Counted from the stretch's first letter, positions 11,208-19,571 are shown. The stretch: 64,000 nucleotides of DNA from Vibrio chagasii (GCF_002954585.1 NZ_MSCI01000002.1:474089-538088); one strand, 5' to 3'. Numbers and translations: made by a program. The notes: generated by a model not told the origin, from the sequence alone.

Positions 11208-11223
11208 ATGAAAACGTTTGCCT
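11208..11223. promoter_or_regulatory. PurR-like operator
   Basis: The 16-mer ATGAAAACGTTTGCCT fits the enterobacterial PurR consensus ANGNAAACGTTTNCNT at every fixed position. It lies about 230 bases upstream of the 5'-nucleotidase gene, the only gene it could serve on the plus strand. Purine control of a nucleotide-scavenging enzyme would make sense. The match is seen in sequence; the role is inferred. Confidence 0.55.
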
Positions 11224-11449
11224 GTGATCACTTATTTGCTCAACTGCAACTTTGTCGCTTTGTTACACACTCGATAGGGGATTAAGGTGATCCATCCTAC
11301 ATAAATATGAAATCACTCTGTTAGGTTTACCGTCTTAATTTAAACTACTTCAAGTTTTACCATTCTCTAACCATGTTTCTTAAGTGTGCATGGGCTCTAA
11401 GGGAGTGGCATAAGCAGTGGATTCCCCTAAAAAGTTCAAAGGTATGACA

Positions 11450-13111
11450 ATGAAGCAACGCCTTATTCTAAAGACAGCACTAAGTGCTGCAATTCTAGCG
11501 ACTTTAGCTGGTTGTGCGTCTCAATCTGCTCATGATTGGAACCAAGACGAAACTTACAAGCTAACGATTCTTCACACTAACGACAACCATGGCCGTTTCT
11601 GGCAGAACAAATACGGCGAATACGGCATGTCTGCGCGTAAAACGCTGATTGATCAACTTCGTGCAGAAGTTGAAGCAGAAGGCGGTAGCGTGTTGCTTCT
11701 ATCTGGTGGTGACATCAACACTGGTGTACCAGAGTCAGATCTTCAGGATGCAGAACCTGATTTCAAAGGTATGAACAAGATTGGTTACGATGCAATGGCG
11801 CTAGGTAACCATGAGTTTGATAACTCACTAGACGTACTACAAAAGCAAATCGATTGGGCTAACTTCCCAATGTTATCTGCAAACATCTACGATAAAGCGA
11901 CTGGCGAACGTAAGTTCCAAGCTTACGAGATGTTTGAAAAGCAAGGTATTAAAATTGCGGTAATTGGTTTAACAACTGAAGATACTCAAAAGATTGGTAA
12001 CCCTGAGTTCATCGCAGGTATCGACTTCCGCGACCCTAAAGAAGAAGCGAAGAAATTGATCGCTGAACTCAAAGAAACAGAAAAACCAGATCTTATCTTT
12101 GCTGTGACTCACATGGGTCACTACGAAAATGGTCAGCGTGGCGTTAACGCACCAGGTGATGTTGCACTAGCACGTTACCTAGACGAAGGTGATCTAGACA
12201 TGATCGTTGGTGGTCACTCTCAAGAGCCTGTATGTATGGAAGGCCCTAACGTTGCGAAGAAAAACTTCAAGCCAGGTGATGAGTGTAAACCTGACCTTCA
12301 AAACGGTACTTATATCGTTCAAGCTCACGAATGGGGCAAATACGTAGGCCGTGCTGATTACGAATTCCGTAATGGCGAACTAGAAATGGTGAGCTACGAT
12401 CTAATCCCAGTTAACCTGAAGAAAAAGGTTAAGATCGACGGTAAGAAGCAACGCGTACTTATCCAAGACGAGATTGCGCAAGATCCAGAACTACTAGAGT
12501 TCCTACGTCCATTCCAAGAGCAAGGCCAAGCACAGCTTGAAGTTAAGATTGCTGAAACAAATGGCAAGCTTGAAGGTGACCGTAACGTAGTTCGTTTCCA
12601 ACAGACTAACCTAGGTCGTCTGATTGCAACTTCTCACATGGAGCGTGCAAAAGCAGACTTCGCTGTGATGAACTCTGGTGGTGTTCGTGATTCAATTGAA
12701 GCGGGTGAAGTAACATACAAAGATGTACTAACAGTACAACCTTTTGCAAATATCCTGACTTACACAGACATGACGGGTAAAGAAGTTCTAGATTACTTAA
12801 ACGTAGTAGCGACTAAACCAATCGATTCAGGTGCTTATGCACAATTCGCTGGTATCTCAATGACAGTAGCGAACGGTGAAGTGTCTGACGTTGTTATCGG
12901 TGGTAAGCCACTTAACTTAGAAGAAACGTACCGCTTCACTGTACCAAGCTTTAACGCTGCTGGTGGTGACGGCTACCCTAAACTGTCTGACCACCCTGGT
13001 TACGTAAACACTGGTTTTGTTGACGCTGAAGTACTAAAAGAGTACCTAGAAGCGAATAGCCCAGTTGACGTGAACAAGTACGCTCCTTCTGGTCAAATTG
13101 TTTACAAGTAA
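11450..13111 (+). CDS. nutA: 5'-nucleotidase / UDP-sugar hydrolase lipoprotein (NutA-like)
   Basis: A calcineurin-like phosphoesterase that removes phosphate from extracellular nucleotides so that nucleosides can be taken up. It is about 553 aa with a lipoprotein signal ending in LAGC, unlike periplasmic E. coli UshA but like the vibrio membrane 5'-nucleotidase. Metal-binding motifs occur in order: HTNDNHGRF, GGDINTG, LGNHEFD, VTHMGHY and GGHSQ. A C-terminal nucleotidase domain follows, with VMNSGGVRDS and FNAAGGDGYP. I chose the ATG directly before KQRLILK. Another ATG lies 6 bases upstream and an earlier in-frame GTG would spoil the signal peptide. Confidence 0.92.
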   Translation: MKQRLILKTALSAAILATLAGCASQSAHDWNQDETYKLTILHTNDNHGRFWQNKYGEYGMSARKTLIDQLRAEVEAEGGSVLLLSGGDINTGVPESDLQDAEPDFKGMNKIGYDAMALGNHEFDNSLDVLQKQIDWANFPMLSANIYDKATGERKFQAYEMFEKQGIKIAVIGLTTEDTQKIGNPEFIAGIDFRDPKEEAKKLIAELKETEKPDLIFAVTHMGHYENGQRGVNAPGDVALARYLDEGDLDMIVGGHSQEPVCMEGPNVAKKNFKPGDECKPDLQNGTYIVQAHEWGKYVGRADYEFRNGELEMVSYDLIPVNLKKKVKIDGKKQRVLIQDEIAQDPELLEFLRPFQEQGQAQLEVKIAETNGKLEGDRNVVRFQQTNLGRLIATSHMERAKADFAVMNSGGVRDSIEAGEVTYKDVLTVQPFANILTYTDMTGKEVLDYLNVVATKPIDSGAYAQFAGISMTVANGEVSDVVIGGKPLNLEETYRFTVPSFNAAGGDGYPKLSDHPGYVNTGFVDAEVLKEYLEANSPVDVNKYAPSGQIVYK

Positions 13112-13165
13112 TTGGATCATTAAGCGCTAAATTCGATTGACTCTAGCGCTATGATAAATTTAACT

Positions 13166-13192
13166 AAAGCGACGCTCCGGCGTCGCTTTTTG
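13166..13192 (+). terminator. Rho-independent terminator after the 5'-nucleotidase gene
   Basis: The stem AAAGCGACGC/GCGTCGCTTT closes on a 4-base loop and is followed by T residues. Confidence 0.88.
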
Positions 13193-13215
13193 TTTATCTA
13201 TCGTTTGGATTTGTT

Positions 13216-13701
13216 ATGACCCCTGCAATCAATCTTGCCAAGAAAAAGAAAATCGCTCATACGGTGCATCAATATCACCATGACGCCAACAATACTAACT
13301 ATGGGTTAGAAGCCGTTGAGGCGCTTGGTCAGGATCCTAAACGTGTATTCAAAACTCTTCTATTCTGCCTAAATGGTGTGGCGAAAGACTTGGCTGTTGC
13401 GGTGATTCCTGTCGACCAGAAACTCAATTTAAAACTTGCGGCTAAAGCGGCAAAAGGTAAAAAAGCAGAGATGGCCAACCCGGATATTGCTCAGAAAACC
13501 ACAGGTTATGTAGTGGGGGGGATTAGCCCGCTTGGTCAGAAGAAAGCGCTGCCGACTTTTGTTCATTCCAGTGCGACGGATTTTGAAACGATCTACGTAA
13601 GTGCAGGAAAGCGAGGGTTGGAAATTGAACTCGCCCCTAAAGATTTAGCTCAACTGACTCGAGCTCAGTTTACTGATTTGTGCTTGCAAGCTGATGGCTA
13701 G
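13216..13701 (+). CDS. ybaK: Cys-tRNA(Pro) deacylase YbaK
   Basis: YbaK/EbsC is a trans-editing factor that hydrolyses Cys mischarged on tRNA-Pro. The 161-aa protein has the family core, including the lysine in QDPKRVFKTLLF and the glycine-rich TGYVVGGISPLGQKK segment that shapes the substrate pocket. It is a single-gene unit between two terminators. A tRNA-Pro gene lies 2.5 kb downstream, but I attach no meaning to that. Confidence 0.94.
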   Translation: MTPAINLAKKKKIAHTVHQYHHDANNTNYGLEAVEALGQDPKRVFKTLLFCLNGVAKDLAVAVIPVDQKLNLKLAAKAAKGKKAEMANPDIAQKTTGYVVGGISPLGQKKALPTFVHSSATDFETIYVSAGKRGLEIELAPKDLAQLTRAQFTDLCLQADG

Positions 13702-13734
13702 TCGTCACAAGGTATGATGTATCAAGTAACAAAT

Positions 13735-13764
13735 AAAAACGCCCACTTAGTCGTGGGCGTTTTT
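13735..13764. terminator. Bidirectional terminator between ybaK and rluF
   Basis: The stem AAAAACGCCCAC/GTGGGCGTTTTT has A and T runs on both sides. It can stop plus-strand ybaK and minus-strand rluF transcription. Confidence 0.9.
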
Positions 13765-13779
13765 GTATACGGAGTTACT

Positions 13780-14925
13780 CTACTTTTTCAGACCTAGAGT
13801 ACCACCAACACGTTTTGCTGCTGGTTTATTTGGTCGGTTTGACTCTTGGTGGCGATTAGTCGGCTTGCCACCTCGATGGTCGGCATTACCACGGCCAGCG
13901 CGATTGCGATCTGAACTCTTGTTGTCTGAGTTAGAGCGCTCAGAGCGAGAATTCGATTTCCAATTTTCTGTGTTGCCTTTACTTTGGCCTCTGTTTTCGC
14001 CATTCGATGAATTACGACCACGCTTTGAATTCGGCGCATGACGGAATTCATCCGCGTTGTTACCACGGTAAGTACGAGTGCGATTTTCTTTTTGATTTCG
14101 ACGAGCCGTTGACGCTTGGTTCTCTTCACGGCTATCAAACAGCTTAGCGTCTGTCGCCTTGCGTATACGTTGGCCCTTAGCATTAATTTTAGATGCGTCT
14201 TCAGTACTTACAGAACCTTCACACATCGCTAGAATTTCTGCGATCTCTTCTTCGCTCAAGTAACGCCATTTTCCATTAGGGATGCCGTCCAAAGAGATGT
14301 TCATGATACGAACACGACGCAGTTTGAAAACTTCATAGCCAAGTGCTTCACACATACGACGAATCTGGCGGTTCAGACCTTGCGTTAATGTGATTCGAAA
14401 TGAGAACTTAGTCTCTTTCTCAACTTTACACGGCAACGTCACCGTATCCAGAATAGGCACACCCGCTGCCATTTTCTGTAAGAATTCACCGGTGATTGGT
14501 TTATCGACACGAACCACATACTCTTTCTCGTGGTTGTTACCAGCACGAAGAATCTTGTTTACGATGTCACCGTCGTTTGTCAGGAAGATCAAACCATCAG
14601 ATGGTTTATCCAAACGGCCAATCGGGAAGATACGCTTATGGTGACCGATGAAATCGACGATGTTTCCAGGAATATCACGTTCGGTGGTGCAGGTAATGCC
14701 TGTCGGCTTATTTAAAGCGATGTAGATTGGCTTCTCTTTTGAGCGAACTGGTTTGTTGTCGATCTCAACATCATCACCTGGCATTACTTTGGTGCCCATT
14801 TCTGGGATCTTGCCGTTAATAGTAACTCGACCTGCATCAATCAGTTTGTCGGCTTCGCGGCGTGAGCAAAAACCAGTTTCACTGATGTATTTGTTAAGGC
14901 GTTTAGCTTGGGATTCTTGTGACAT
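13780..14925 (-). CDS. rluF: 23S rRNA pseudouridine(2604) synthase RluF with long basic tail
   Basis: RsuA-family pseudouridine synthase acting on 23S rRNA. An S4 RNA-binding domain is at residues 7-65 ([20 protein letters not shown]). The catalytic domain carries [10 protein letters not shown] with the nucleophilic Asp, and the family helix [17 protein letters not shown] follows. The catalytic part ends near residue 240. The remaining 140 residues are a low-complexity tail rich in Arg, Asn, Ser and Gly, a probable disordered RNA-binding extension. Total length is 381 aa against about 290 for E. coli RluF. Confidence 0.9.
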   Translation of the reverse strand: MSQESQAKRLNKYISETGFCSRREADKLIDAGRVTINGKIPEMGTKVMPGDDVEIDNKPVRSKEKPIYIALNKPTGITCTTERDIPGNIVDFIGHHKRIFPIGRLDKPSDGLIFLTNDGDIVNKILRAGNNHEKEYVVRVDKPITGEFLQKMAAGVPILDTVTLPCKVEKETKFSFRITLTQGLNRQIRRMCEALGYEVFKLRRVRIMNISLDGIPNGKWRYLSEEEIAEILAMCEGSVSTEDASKINAKGQRIRKATDAKLFDSREENQASTARRNQKENRTRTYRGNNADEFRHAPNSKRGRNSSNGENRGQSKGNTENWKSNSRSERSNSDNKSSDRNRAGRGNADHRGGKPTNRHQESNRPNKPAAKRVGGTLGLKK

Positions 14926-14963
14926 GATATTCTCTTAGCGTTTCACAACGGAAATATAGGGAA

Positions 14964-14993
14964 ACAAAAAAGCAACTACAGAGCAGTTGCTTT
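14964..14993 (-). terminator. Rho-independent terminator after smrA
   Basis: The stem AAAGCAACT/AGTTGCTTT has a 7-base loop. Read on the reverse strand it is followed by T residues. It lies 100 bases past the smrA stop. Confidence 0.75.
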
Positions 14994-15093
14994 ACGTTTG
15001 AATTCGTTAACTGACAACAATTTTAGCACTTGGTTTGAGTCTAGGCACTAAATATCGATCTTGGGGTGAAAGCCCGCTCTAGAATTTCGATGA

Positions 15094-15675
15094 TCAGCTA
15101 GTGCGCTTTTGATGACGCTCTCTATTTTCTAGTTTCTTCTCATTGCTTTTTCTAAGCATGACATAAACAGCACCGGTACCACCGTGAAATTGCTGTGCTG
15201 AGTGTACACATTGCACATCGTTGATCTGAGTAAGCCAGTTAGTGACGTAGCTTTTCATCATCGCTGGTGGATTTGAGCGTTCTCCTTTCCCATGAACGAT
15301 AATGACAGTGCGAACATCCATTCTTAAGCATTGGCGTAAAAATGACAGCACTTCGTTGCGAGCATCTTTCAGCGTCTTTCTATGGAGATCGAGTTTGGCC
15401 TGAATGGGGTACTTACCTAGGCGAAGTTTTTTGTATACGCCTTCCTGAACACCATCCTTCTTATAAGCAATAACGTCGTCTGGCTTAACCATCGGAGAGT
15501 AATCGAGTGATAGGTAATCTTTCTCATCATCAGAGAGCCACATAGCGGCTTCACGCTTAGCAAGCTGAGACTCTGTAACGTGATGTACTTTCTGGTGTTC
15601 TGCGGTGTCATGGTCGATACGTTTAACATCGCCCATCATTTGTTGGAATAGATCTAAATCGTCATCATGAGACAT
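15094..15675 (-). CDS. smrA: Smr-domain DNA endonuclease (SmrA/YdaL-like)
   Basis: A 193-aa protein with a C-terminal Smr (small MutS-related) domain at about residues 90-180. The domain begins with the conserved LDLHRKTLKDA and contains the VIIVHGKG motif and a late HGGTGAVYV loop. Smr domains have nicking or structure-specific nuclease activity, and the free-standing family is annotated as endonuclease SmrA. I start at MSHDDDLDLF; an ATG three codons earlier is also possible. Confidence 0.87.
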   Translation of the reverse strand: MSHDDDLDLFQQMMGDVKRIDHDTAEHQKVHHVTESQLAKREAAMWLSDDEKDYLSLDYSPMVKPDDVIAYKKDGVQEGVYKKLRLGKYPIQAKLDLHRKTLKDARNEVLSFLRQCLRMDVRTVIIVHGKGERSNPPAMMKSYVTNWLTQINDVQCVHSAQQFHGGTGAVYVMLRKSNEKKLENRERHQKRTS

Positions 15676-15740
15676 AGTGTGCATCTCAAGTTGGTAAGAA
15701 TAGAGTAAGTATACCTAAGTTGGGGTAGGGTTTAAAAATG

Positions 15741-15776
15741 AAAAAACCGGAGGAGACAAGAGAAGTCAGCTCCGGT
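15741..15776 (-). terminator. Rho-independent terminator after the DUF3149 gene
   Basis: ACCGGAG pairs with CTCCGGT across a 17-base loop. On the reverse strand it is followed by a run of six T residues. Confidence 0.78.
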
Positions 15777-15841
15777 GCAAAGCGTTTTCAAGTTTACCTA
15801 TAGTAATAAGGCTTTAGGTAAATGATTTAGGCTGAGCGACT

Positions 15842-15982
15842 CTAGTGAGGAGATTTGTCAGTCATAACTTTGTAGATGAAGAAGCCTCCATAAAACATCA
15901 TGAGACCCAGAGCCCCGAAGATTACTATCATTGAAGATAGTCCCACCGCATTACCAAATAGGAGATCTAGCCAAAAGTCCAT
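15842..15982 (-). CDS. DUF3149 small membrane protein
   Basis: A 46-aa reading frame on the reverse strand, starting MDFWLDLLFGNAVGLSSM. One transmembrane helix spans about residues 17-37, followed by a short basic tail ending MTDKSPH. Size, the DFWLDLLFGN start and the single helix match the DUF3149 family of gamma-proteobacteria, whose function is unknown. An FNR-like site lies about 60 bases upstream and a terminator follows, so this looks like a self-contained gene despite its size. Confidence 0.82.
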   Translation of the reverse strand: MDFWLDLLFGNAVGLSSMIVIFGALGLMMFYGGFFIYKVMTDKSPH

Positions 15983-16040
15983 GTGTATACCTCAAAGTTA
16001 TATGACATGAGTTAGTGTATTAAGTAGCATTATCAATTCA

Positions 16041-16054
16041 CTGATCTGGATCAA
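16041..16054. promoter_or_regulatory. FNR-like box upstream of the DUF3149 gene
   Basis: CTGATCTGGATCAA matches TTGAT-N4-ATCAA at all but one fixed position. On the reverse strand a TAATAC element at 16017-16022 sits where a -10 box would be if the site were at about -40. This suggests anaerobic activation of the small membrane protein gene. Inferred from the match only. Confidence 0.5.
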
Positions 16055-16172
16055 TCCTGTTGCATAAGTTAAATACTTGTTGGTAACTGTGTGTTTTTCG
16101 TCACATTGAGCTTGTTGTTGTATGTCTTTTGCTCGAACGATTCAAAATCGCAATAAATATGATAAAAAGGCC

Positions 16173-16200
16173 TTGCGGATAAACTCAGAATCCGTATTAT
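16173..16200 (+). promoter_or_regulatory. Promoter of tRNA-Pro
   Basis: TTGCGG (16173-16178), a 16-base spacer and TATTAT (16195-16200), followed by a GC-containing discriminator. It is 38 bases upstream of the tRNA 5' end. Confidence 0.65.
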
Positions 16201-16237
16201 ACGCTCCATCGACAGGCAATGAGCCAGTTGGATATCT

Positions 16238-16314
<77 letters not shown>

Positions 16315-16320
16315 CTTATA

Positions 16321-16347
16321 GAAAGCCTGCTCAATGAGCAGGCTTTC
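16321..16347 (+). terminator. Terminator hairpin after tRNA-Pro
   Basis: GAAAGCCTGCTCA pairs with TGAGCAGGCTTTC in a nearly perfect stem directly after the tRNA. The T tract is short. Confidence 0.75.
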
Positions 16348-16383
16348 GTCATTTCGGGATGTAAGAAATAGGATTAAAACCCA

Positions 16384-16426
16384 GGCGGGGTTCGTCTGAT
16401 GTTTAAAATAAGCTCTTCACCGCCCA
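16384..16426 (+). pseudogene. Possible tRNA-Pro remnant
   Basis: Two blocks match the 3' half of the adjacent tRNA-Pro: GGGGTTCG (16387-16394, T-arm region) and CTCTTCACCG followed by CCCA (16413-16426, acceptor 3' strand and CCA). They are separated by unrelated bases, and a second terminator hairpin follows just as in the intact gene. It may be a decayed tandem copy or the far end of an old tRNA-targeted insertion. Confidence 0.45.
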
Positions 16427-16434
16427 TATTAAAG

Positions 16435-16479
16435 AAAGCCGTAGCACTCTTTGTAATAGAAAGGGCTACGGCTTTTTTT
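16435..16479 (+). terminator. Second Rho-independent terminator
   Basis: AAAGCCGTAGC pairs with GCTACGGCTTT across a 19-base loop and is followed by a T run on the plus strand. No intact plus-strand gene precedes it apart from the tRNA-Pro remnant. Confidence 0.8.
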
Positions 16480-16542
16480 GTATTTGGGCTTTTTGCGTTC
16501 TAACTGCTTTGATTGTTTATGGTTTAGAGCAGAGAATTAGGT

Positions 16543-17211
16543 CTATTGGACGAACTCATTAGTCGCGACGTTATTCTTCACCCAGATCAAAGCTTGTAAG
16601 CGATTCTTCACCTTGATCTTTTTAAATGTATTGTGAAGGTGCGCCTTAACAGTATTCTCACTTACATAAAGCGTGTCCGCAATTTGCGTGTTAGATGCGC
16701 CATCACCGAGTAGTTTAATGATCTGCTGTTCGCGTTTAGTGAGCTTGAGGTAATAAGGGCTGGTTTTCGCGCACTGCCTCTCTCTATAGAAGCTAATGTA
16801 TTGGTAAATGAGCTTCCTGCTCATCCACATTTCACCCTGTAAGATACAGTTAAATCCTGTCACTAGCTTATCAAGCGTGTCAGAGGCATAAAAAATACCA
16901 ACGAGATACTGCCATTTGAGCATTTCAGAGTGAGGGAAGTCGCTGGGCGTATTGAGTAATATTTCATGAACATCACTCTCGATATCATCTCTAAGCTCTT
17001 GATATTTTTCGGTGTACTGTTTACTCATTGTAGGGTAATCAATAATCACTAAATCTAGGTTAGGATCTTGTAATGACTTAGTCGATAGCCTTTCTGGTGA
17101 CACTAGTTTTATGTCTAAATTTACCTTTTGTTCTATAGATTCTTTGAGCAGCGTTGATTGCAAATTGTTCTCTGCTATTAAAATGGCTTGATGAACTCCC
17201 GGGCTAGCCAT
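16543..17211 (-). CDS. csgD: CsgD/VpsT-type LuxR-family biofilm regulator
   Basis: A 222-aa transcription factor with an N-terminal receiver-like domain lacking a clear phosphoacceptor and a C-terminal LuxR HTH (residues about 150-210). The HTH reads LTKREQQIIKLLGDGASNTQIADTLYVSENTVKAHL and ends KIKVKNRLQALIW, very close to the CsgD and VpsT C terminus. I start at MASPGVHQ because AAGGAG lies 7 bases upstream; an ATG eight codons earlier lacks this. Being in the curli locus, it probably activates curlin genes. VpsT relatives bind c-di-GMP, which I cannot confirm here. Confidence 0.85.
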   Translation of the reverse strand: MASPGVHQAILIAENNLQSTLLKESIEQKVNLDIKLVSPERLSTKSLQDPNLDLVIIDYPTMSKQYTEKYQELRDDIESDVHEILLNTPSDFPHSEMLKWQYLVGIFYASDTLDKLVTGFNCILQGEMWMSRKLIYQYISFYRERQCAKTSPYYLKLTKREQQIIKLLGDGASNTQIADTLYVSENTVKAHLHNTFKKIKVKNRLQALIWVKNNVATNEFVQ

Positions 17212-17388
17212 GTGTAAACTCCTTTTACTGATCACCGCGTACTTATTAGACTTTAAAGTTTATAGCACGGACTAGTATTCCGCTAATCTGACCATTAAAT
17301 ATTTGAATTATTTTGAGCCTAATTAATAGAACACGTGAAGGTATATTCTATTCTTAACTGGAAGTGTATGTTTACTCTTAGTTTGTTT

Positions 17389-17703
17389 TCACTGTTTTGT
17401 GATTTTACAGGATTTAGAAATTTTCCATGCTTCGCTGTCGTTATGATTCTCTAATGTTGCAGGGAATTGATCTAAACCTAATATTAAAGTTGTCTTACCG
17501 TTATTAACTTTCTGATGATACTCTGAATTTGTATGTGTTTTTAACGTTAATGAGAACGGAGAGTTGTTCTCAATTTTCAATATGATGTCTTGATTTTTTA
17601 TTGAACATTCAATCGTGTCCAACGTGTTAGCGTAGGTATTTAAATGTGTTAGGTAAAATAAAGCGGCGATAAACGCCGCTTTGTCATATATAAAATAGGT
17701 CAT
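17389..17703 (-). CDS. Small secreted protein in the csgC position
   Basis: 104 aa. A signal peptide-like start (MTYFIYDKAAFIAALFYL, then THLNTYANT) is followed by a short, probably all-beta domain with two cysteines (about residue 33 and near the C terminus), suggesting one disulfide. The ATG lies one base after the curlin stop (TAATATG), so translation is likely coupled. By position and size it could be the curli chaperone CsgC or CsgH, which inhibit CsgA aggregation in the periplasm. I see no decisive sequence motif, so the role is inferred from context only. Confidence 0.6.
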   Translation of the reverse strand: MTYFIYDKAAFIAALFYLTHLNTYANTLDTIECSIKNQDIILKIENNSPFSLTLKTHTNSEYHQKVNNGKTTLILGLDQFPATLENHNDSEAWKISKSCKITKQ

Positions 17704-17704
17704 A

Positions 17705-18556
17705 TTAGTTTTGGTAAATAAGACCAACGTTTCCGTTTGCACCGTTACCTAACACAGCGGCATTGTCGTAAGACGTTTGCTCAATCATGATTTGGTTCAT
17801 GTCACTGTTCGTTAAATCAATGGTTGCGTTTGAATATGAACCAGTTTGTAACGTAAATAGGCGGTTATCGTCACTGTTCATTAGGTCGATGTCTACATCG
17901 TTTCTATCACCACCACCAACATCGGTATTAACGATAGTTTCTACATAGTTTCCATCACCCCAGATATCGATAGCCACATCGTTTCTCTCAACGCCACCGT
18001 TACTAAACTCTGTGTAAGTCGTATTTGAGTCACCGTTGATGTATACGTCAGCTTCATTTCGTACTGAGCTACCTTTCGCTTTCACTACGGAAATGTTGTA
18101 GTCGCCATCTTGAGTAACACGTAGATCGTTGTTTTTACCTGACCCTTTCACTTTCACCCTAGCTTGGTTACTCAAGCCATCTTGATCGATAAGCGCGTTG
18201 TTTCTTTTATAACGTAGTTTTACATGCGCCTCATTGAGGTTACCGTCTTGAACAACGACTACGTCTGAGCGCTTACTGTTCTGTGTGTCAACAAGTGCTA
18301 TGTGACCATCAGTGATACCTGACGTGTCTTGCTCAATCAATACGTTAGCATTATCACCATCACCCATTTGCCAAATTGCAGTATTATCCATCGCTAAAGG
18401 CTCAATTGCTTCAGCCTTGTTAGAGATTCTTAGATCAGTAACACCCTCTTTCACCCCCACTCCTGGAGCAGATGCAGAAGTTGGAAGTGGATCTGCGTGA
18501 GCTGCATTAAAACCAATAATGGCACCGACTATAATTCCGATCTTTGTAAGTTTCAT
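17705..18556 (-). CDS. Divergent curlin-type amyloid subunit (CsgA-like)
   Basis: 283 aa with a Sec signal peptide (to about residue 21, AAHA) and then about ten strand-turn units of roughly 21-23 residues. The turns read like VVQDGNLNEAHV, LIDQDGLSNQARV, RVTQDGDYNISVV and DIWGDGNYVETIV. Early units keep the curlin Q-x-G-x-x-N pattern. Later units replace Gln and Gly with Asp and Asn, making the protein markedly acidic. It is nearly twice E. coli CsgA size. Order and partners suggest the major fibre subunit; I cannot rule out an accessory subunit. Confidence 0.8.
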   Translation of the reverse strand: MKLTKIGIIVGAIIGFNAAHADPLPTSASAPGVGVKEGVTDLRISNKAEAIEPLAMDNTAIWQMGDGDNANVLIEQDTSGITDGHIALVDTQNSKRSDVVVVQDGNLNEAHVKLRYKRNNALIDQDGLSNQARVKVKGSGKNNDLRVTQDGDYNISVVKAKGSSVRNEADVYINGDSNTTYTEFSNGGVERNDVAIDIWGDGNYVETIVNTDVGGGDRNDVDIDLMNSDDNRLFTLQTGSYSNATIDLTNSDMNQIMIEQTSYDNAAVLGNGANGNVGLIYQN

Positions 18557-18639
18557 AGGTTGTATCCTTATACATTTCCATGTCGACTATGTGTCACCTC
18601 AAATGAAGCGACTTTGAATCAAGCTATCCATACTGCGCG

Positions 18640-19251
18640 CTAATTTGCTTGATTGATGAAGATTCTCATTGAGCTCGATGCATTGACGATCGCAAAGTCG
18701 TGCCCGTCTTGAGAAATCCCTAAGTTGTCTCCTCCTGAGCCAGCCATAAACGCCACATTGTGATTACCTTTTTGATTAATGCTTAATTGGCTGCCTTGCC
18801 CAGAGAAGTTAGCTTGTCCTATAACCGCTAAATTGTGGTTTCCATCTTGGGAAATTAACGCTTCGCTATTCCCACCGATCTGCCCAATTGCAGCGGTATT
18901 GTCAGATCCGTCTTGATTTATGTACGCGATATTATTCCGTCCCACCTGGTTAATATTCGCAGAATTAGAGTGTCCGCTTTGTTTTATCTTTGCTCTATTA
19001 TTTGCTTTTATTCCTGGGCTGTATTGAATAATGGCTGAACTTGAATCCGAACTGTTTGTTATGTCTATTTCTGAGTAGTTATCTAAATCTCCAGAAGAGA
19101 TATTATATAAATCGCTGTAGTCATTAATAATGTCCTGGTCGACATTATGTAAAAAATCCCCTTCAACACCAGAGGCTACAGAAATGCTTGTACTACCTAT
19201 TGATAAATATAAAAAAGTTAAGCTGGTAAGTGATGCTGTCCTACTTATCAT
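18640..19251 (-). CDS. csgB: Curlin subunit (CsgB/CsgA type)
   Basis: 203 aa, signal peptide of about 27 residues, a non-repeat N-terminal segment to about residue 70, then canonical curlin repeats. Examples are KIKQSGHSNSA, NINQVGRNNIA, YINQDGSDNTA, LISQDGNHNLA and SINQKGNHNVA. These are the S/N-x-x-Q-x-G-x-x-N-x-A cross-beta units of extracellular amyloid. As first gene of the minus operon it corresponds to the nucleator csgB in csgBAC. Its repeats are more CsgA-like than those of the second subunit, so the roles may be swapped. Confidence 0.87.
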   Translation of the reverse strand: MISRTASLTSLTFLYLSIGSTSISVASGVEGDFLHNVDQDIINDYSDLYNISSGDLDNYSEIDITNSSDSSSAIIQYSPGIKANNRAKIKQSGHSNSANINQVGRNNIAYINQDGSDNTAAIGQIGGNSEALISQDGNHNLAVIGQANFSGQGSQLSINQKGNHNVAFMAGSGGDNLGISQDGHDFAIVNASSSMRIFINQAN

Positions 19252-19571
19252 TATCTTTACCTTAAAGTGTCTGATGCTCGTGTGTTCAACTAAATAATAT
19301 ATTCCGTGTTAAACGCAGTGTTATTCGCTTGCATGTCGAAATAGTAGGTTCACAGGTGAATATCATCTATAAACTTAAAGGTGAAAATATTTGATTGCAT
19401 ATGACGAATTTAATTAGTAATTGGCTTTTTTATCTCTCCATTAGTTAATTAAATTATCTTGTAAATTAATCCAAAAGTTTATATATGCTACTGGGGGCAT
19501 GAATTAGTCTTTAATTGTGTTTCGATGAATCACATTCTCATTTTTTAAATGGACTTTGAATGGGAGCCCTT

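Noticed and set aside
11223..11238. CRP site TGTGATCACTTATTTG before the nucleotidase gene
   Set aside because: Only one half-site fits; the second half does not match TCACA.
13763..14041. Plus-strand frame opposite the rluF tail
   Set aside because: It is an antisense shadow of the repetitive Arg-rich tail; the composition is explained by the reverse strand.
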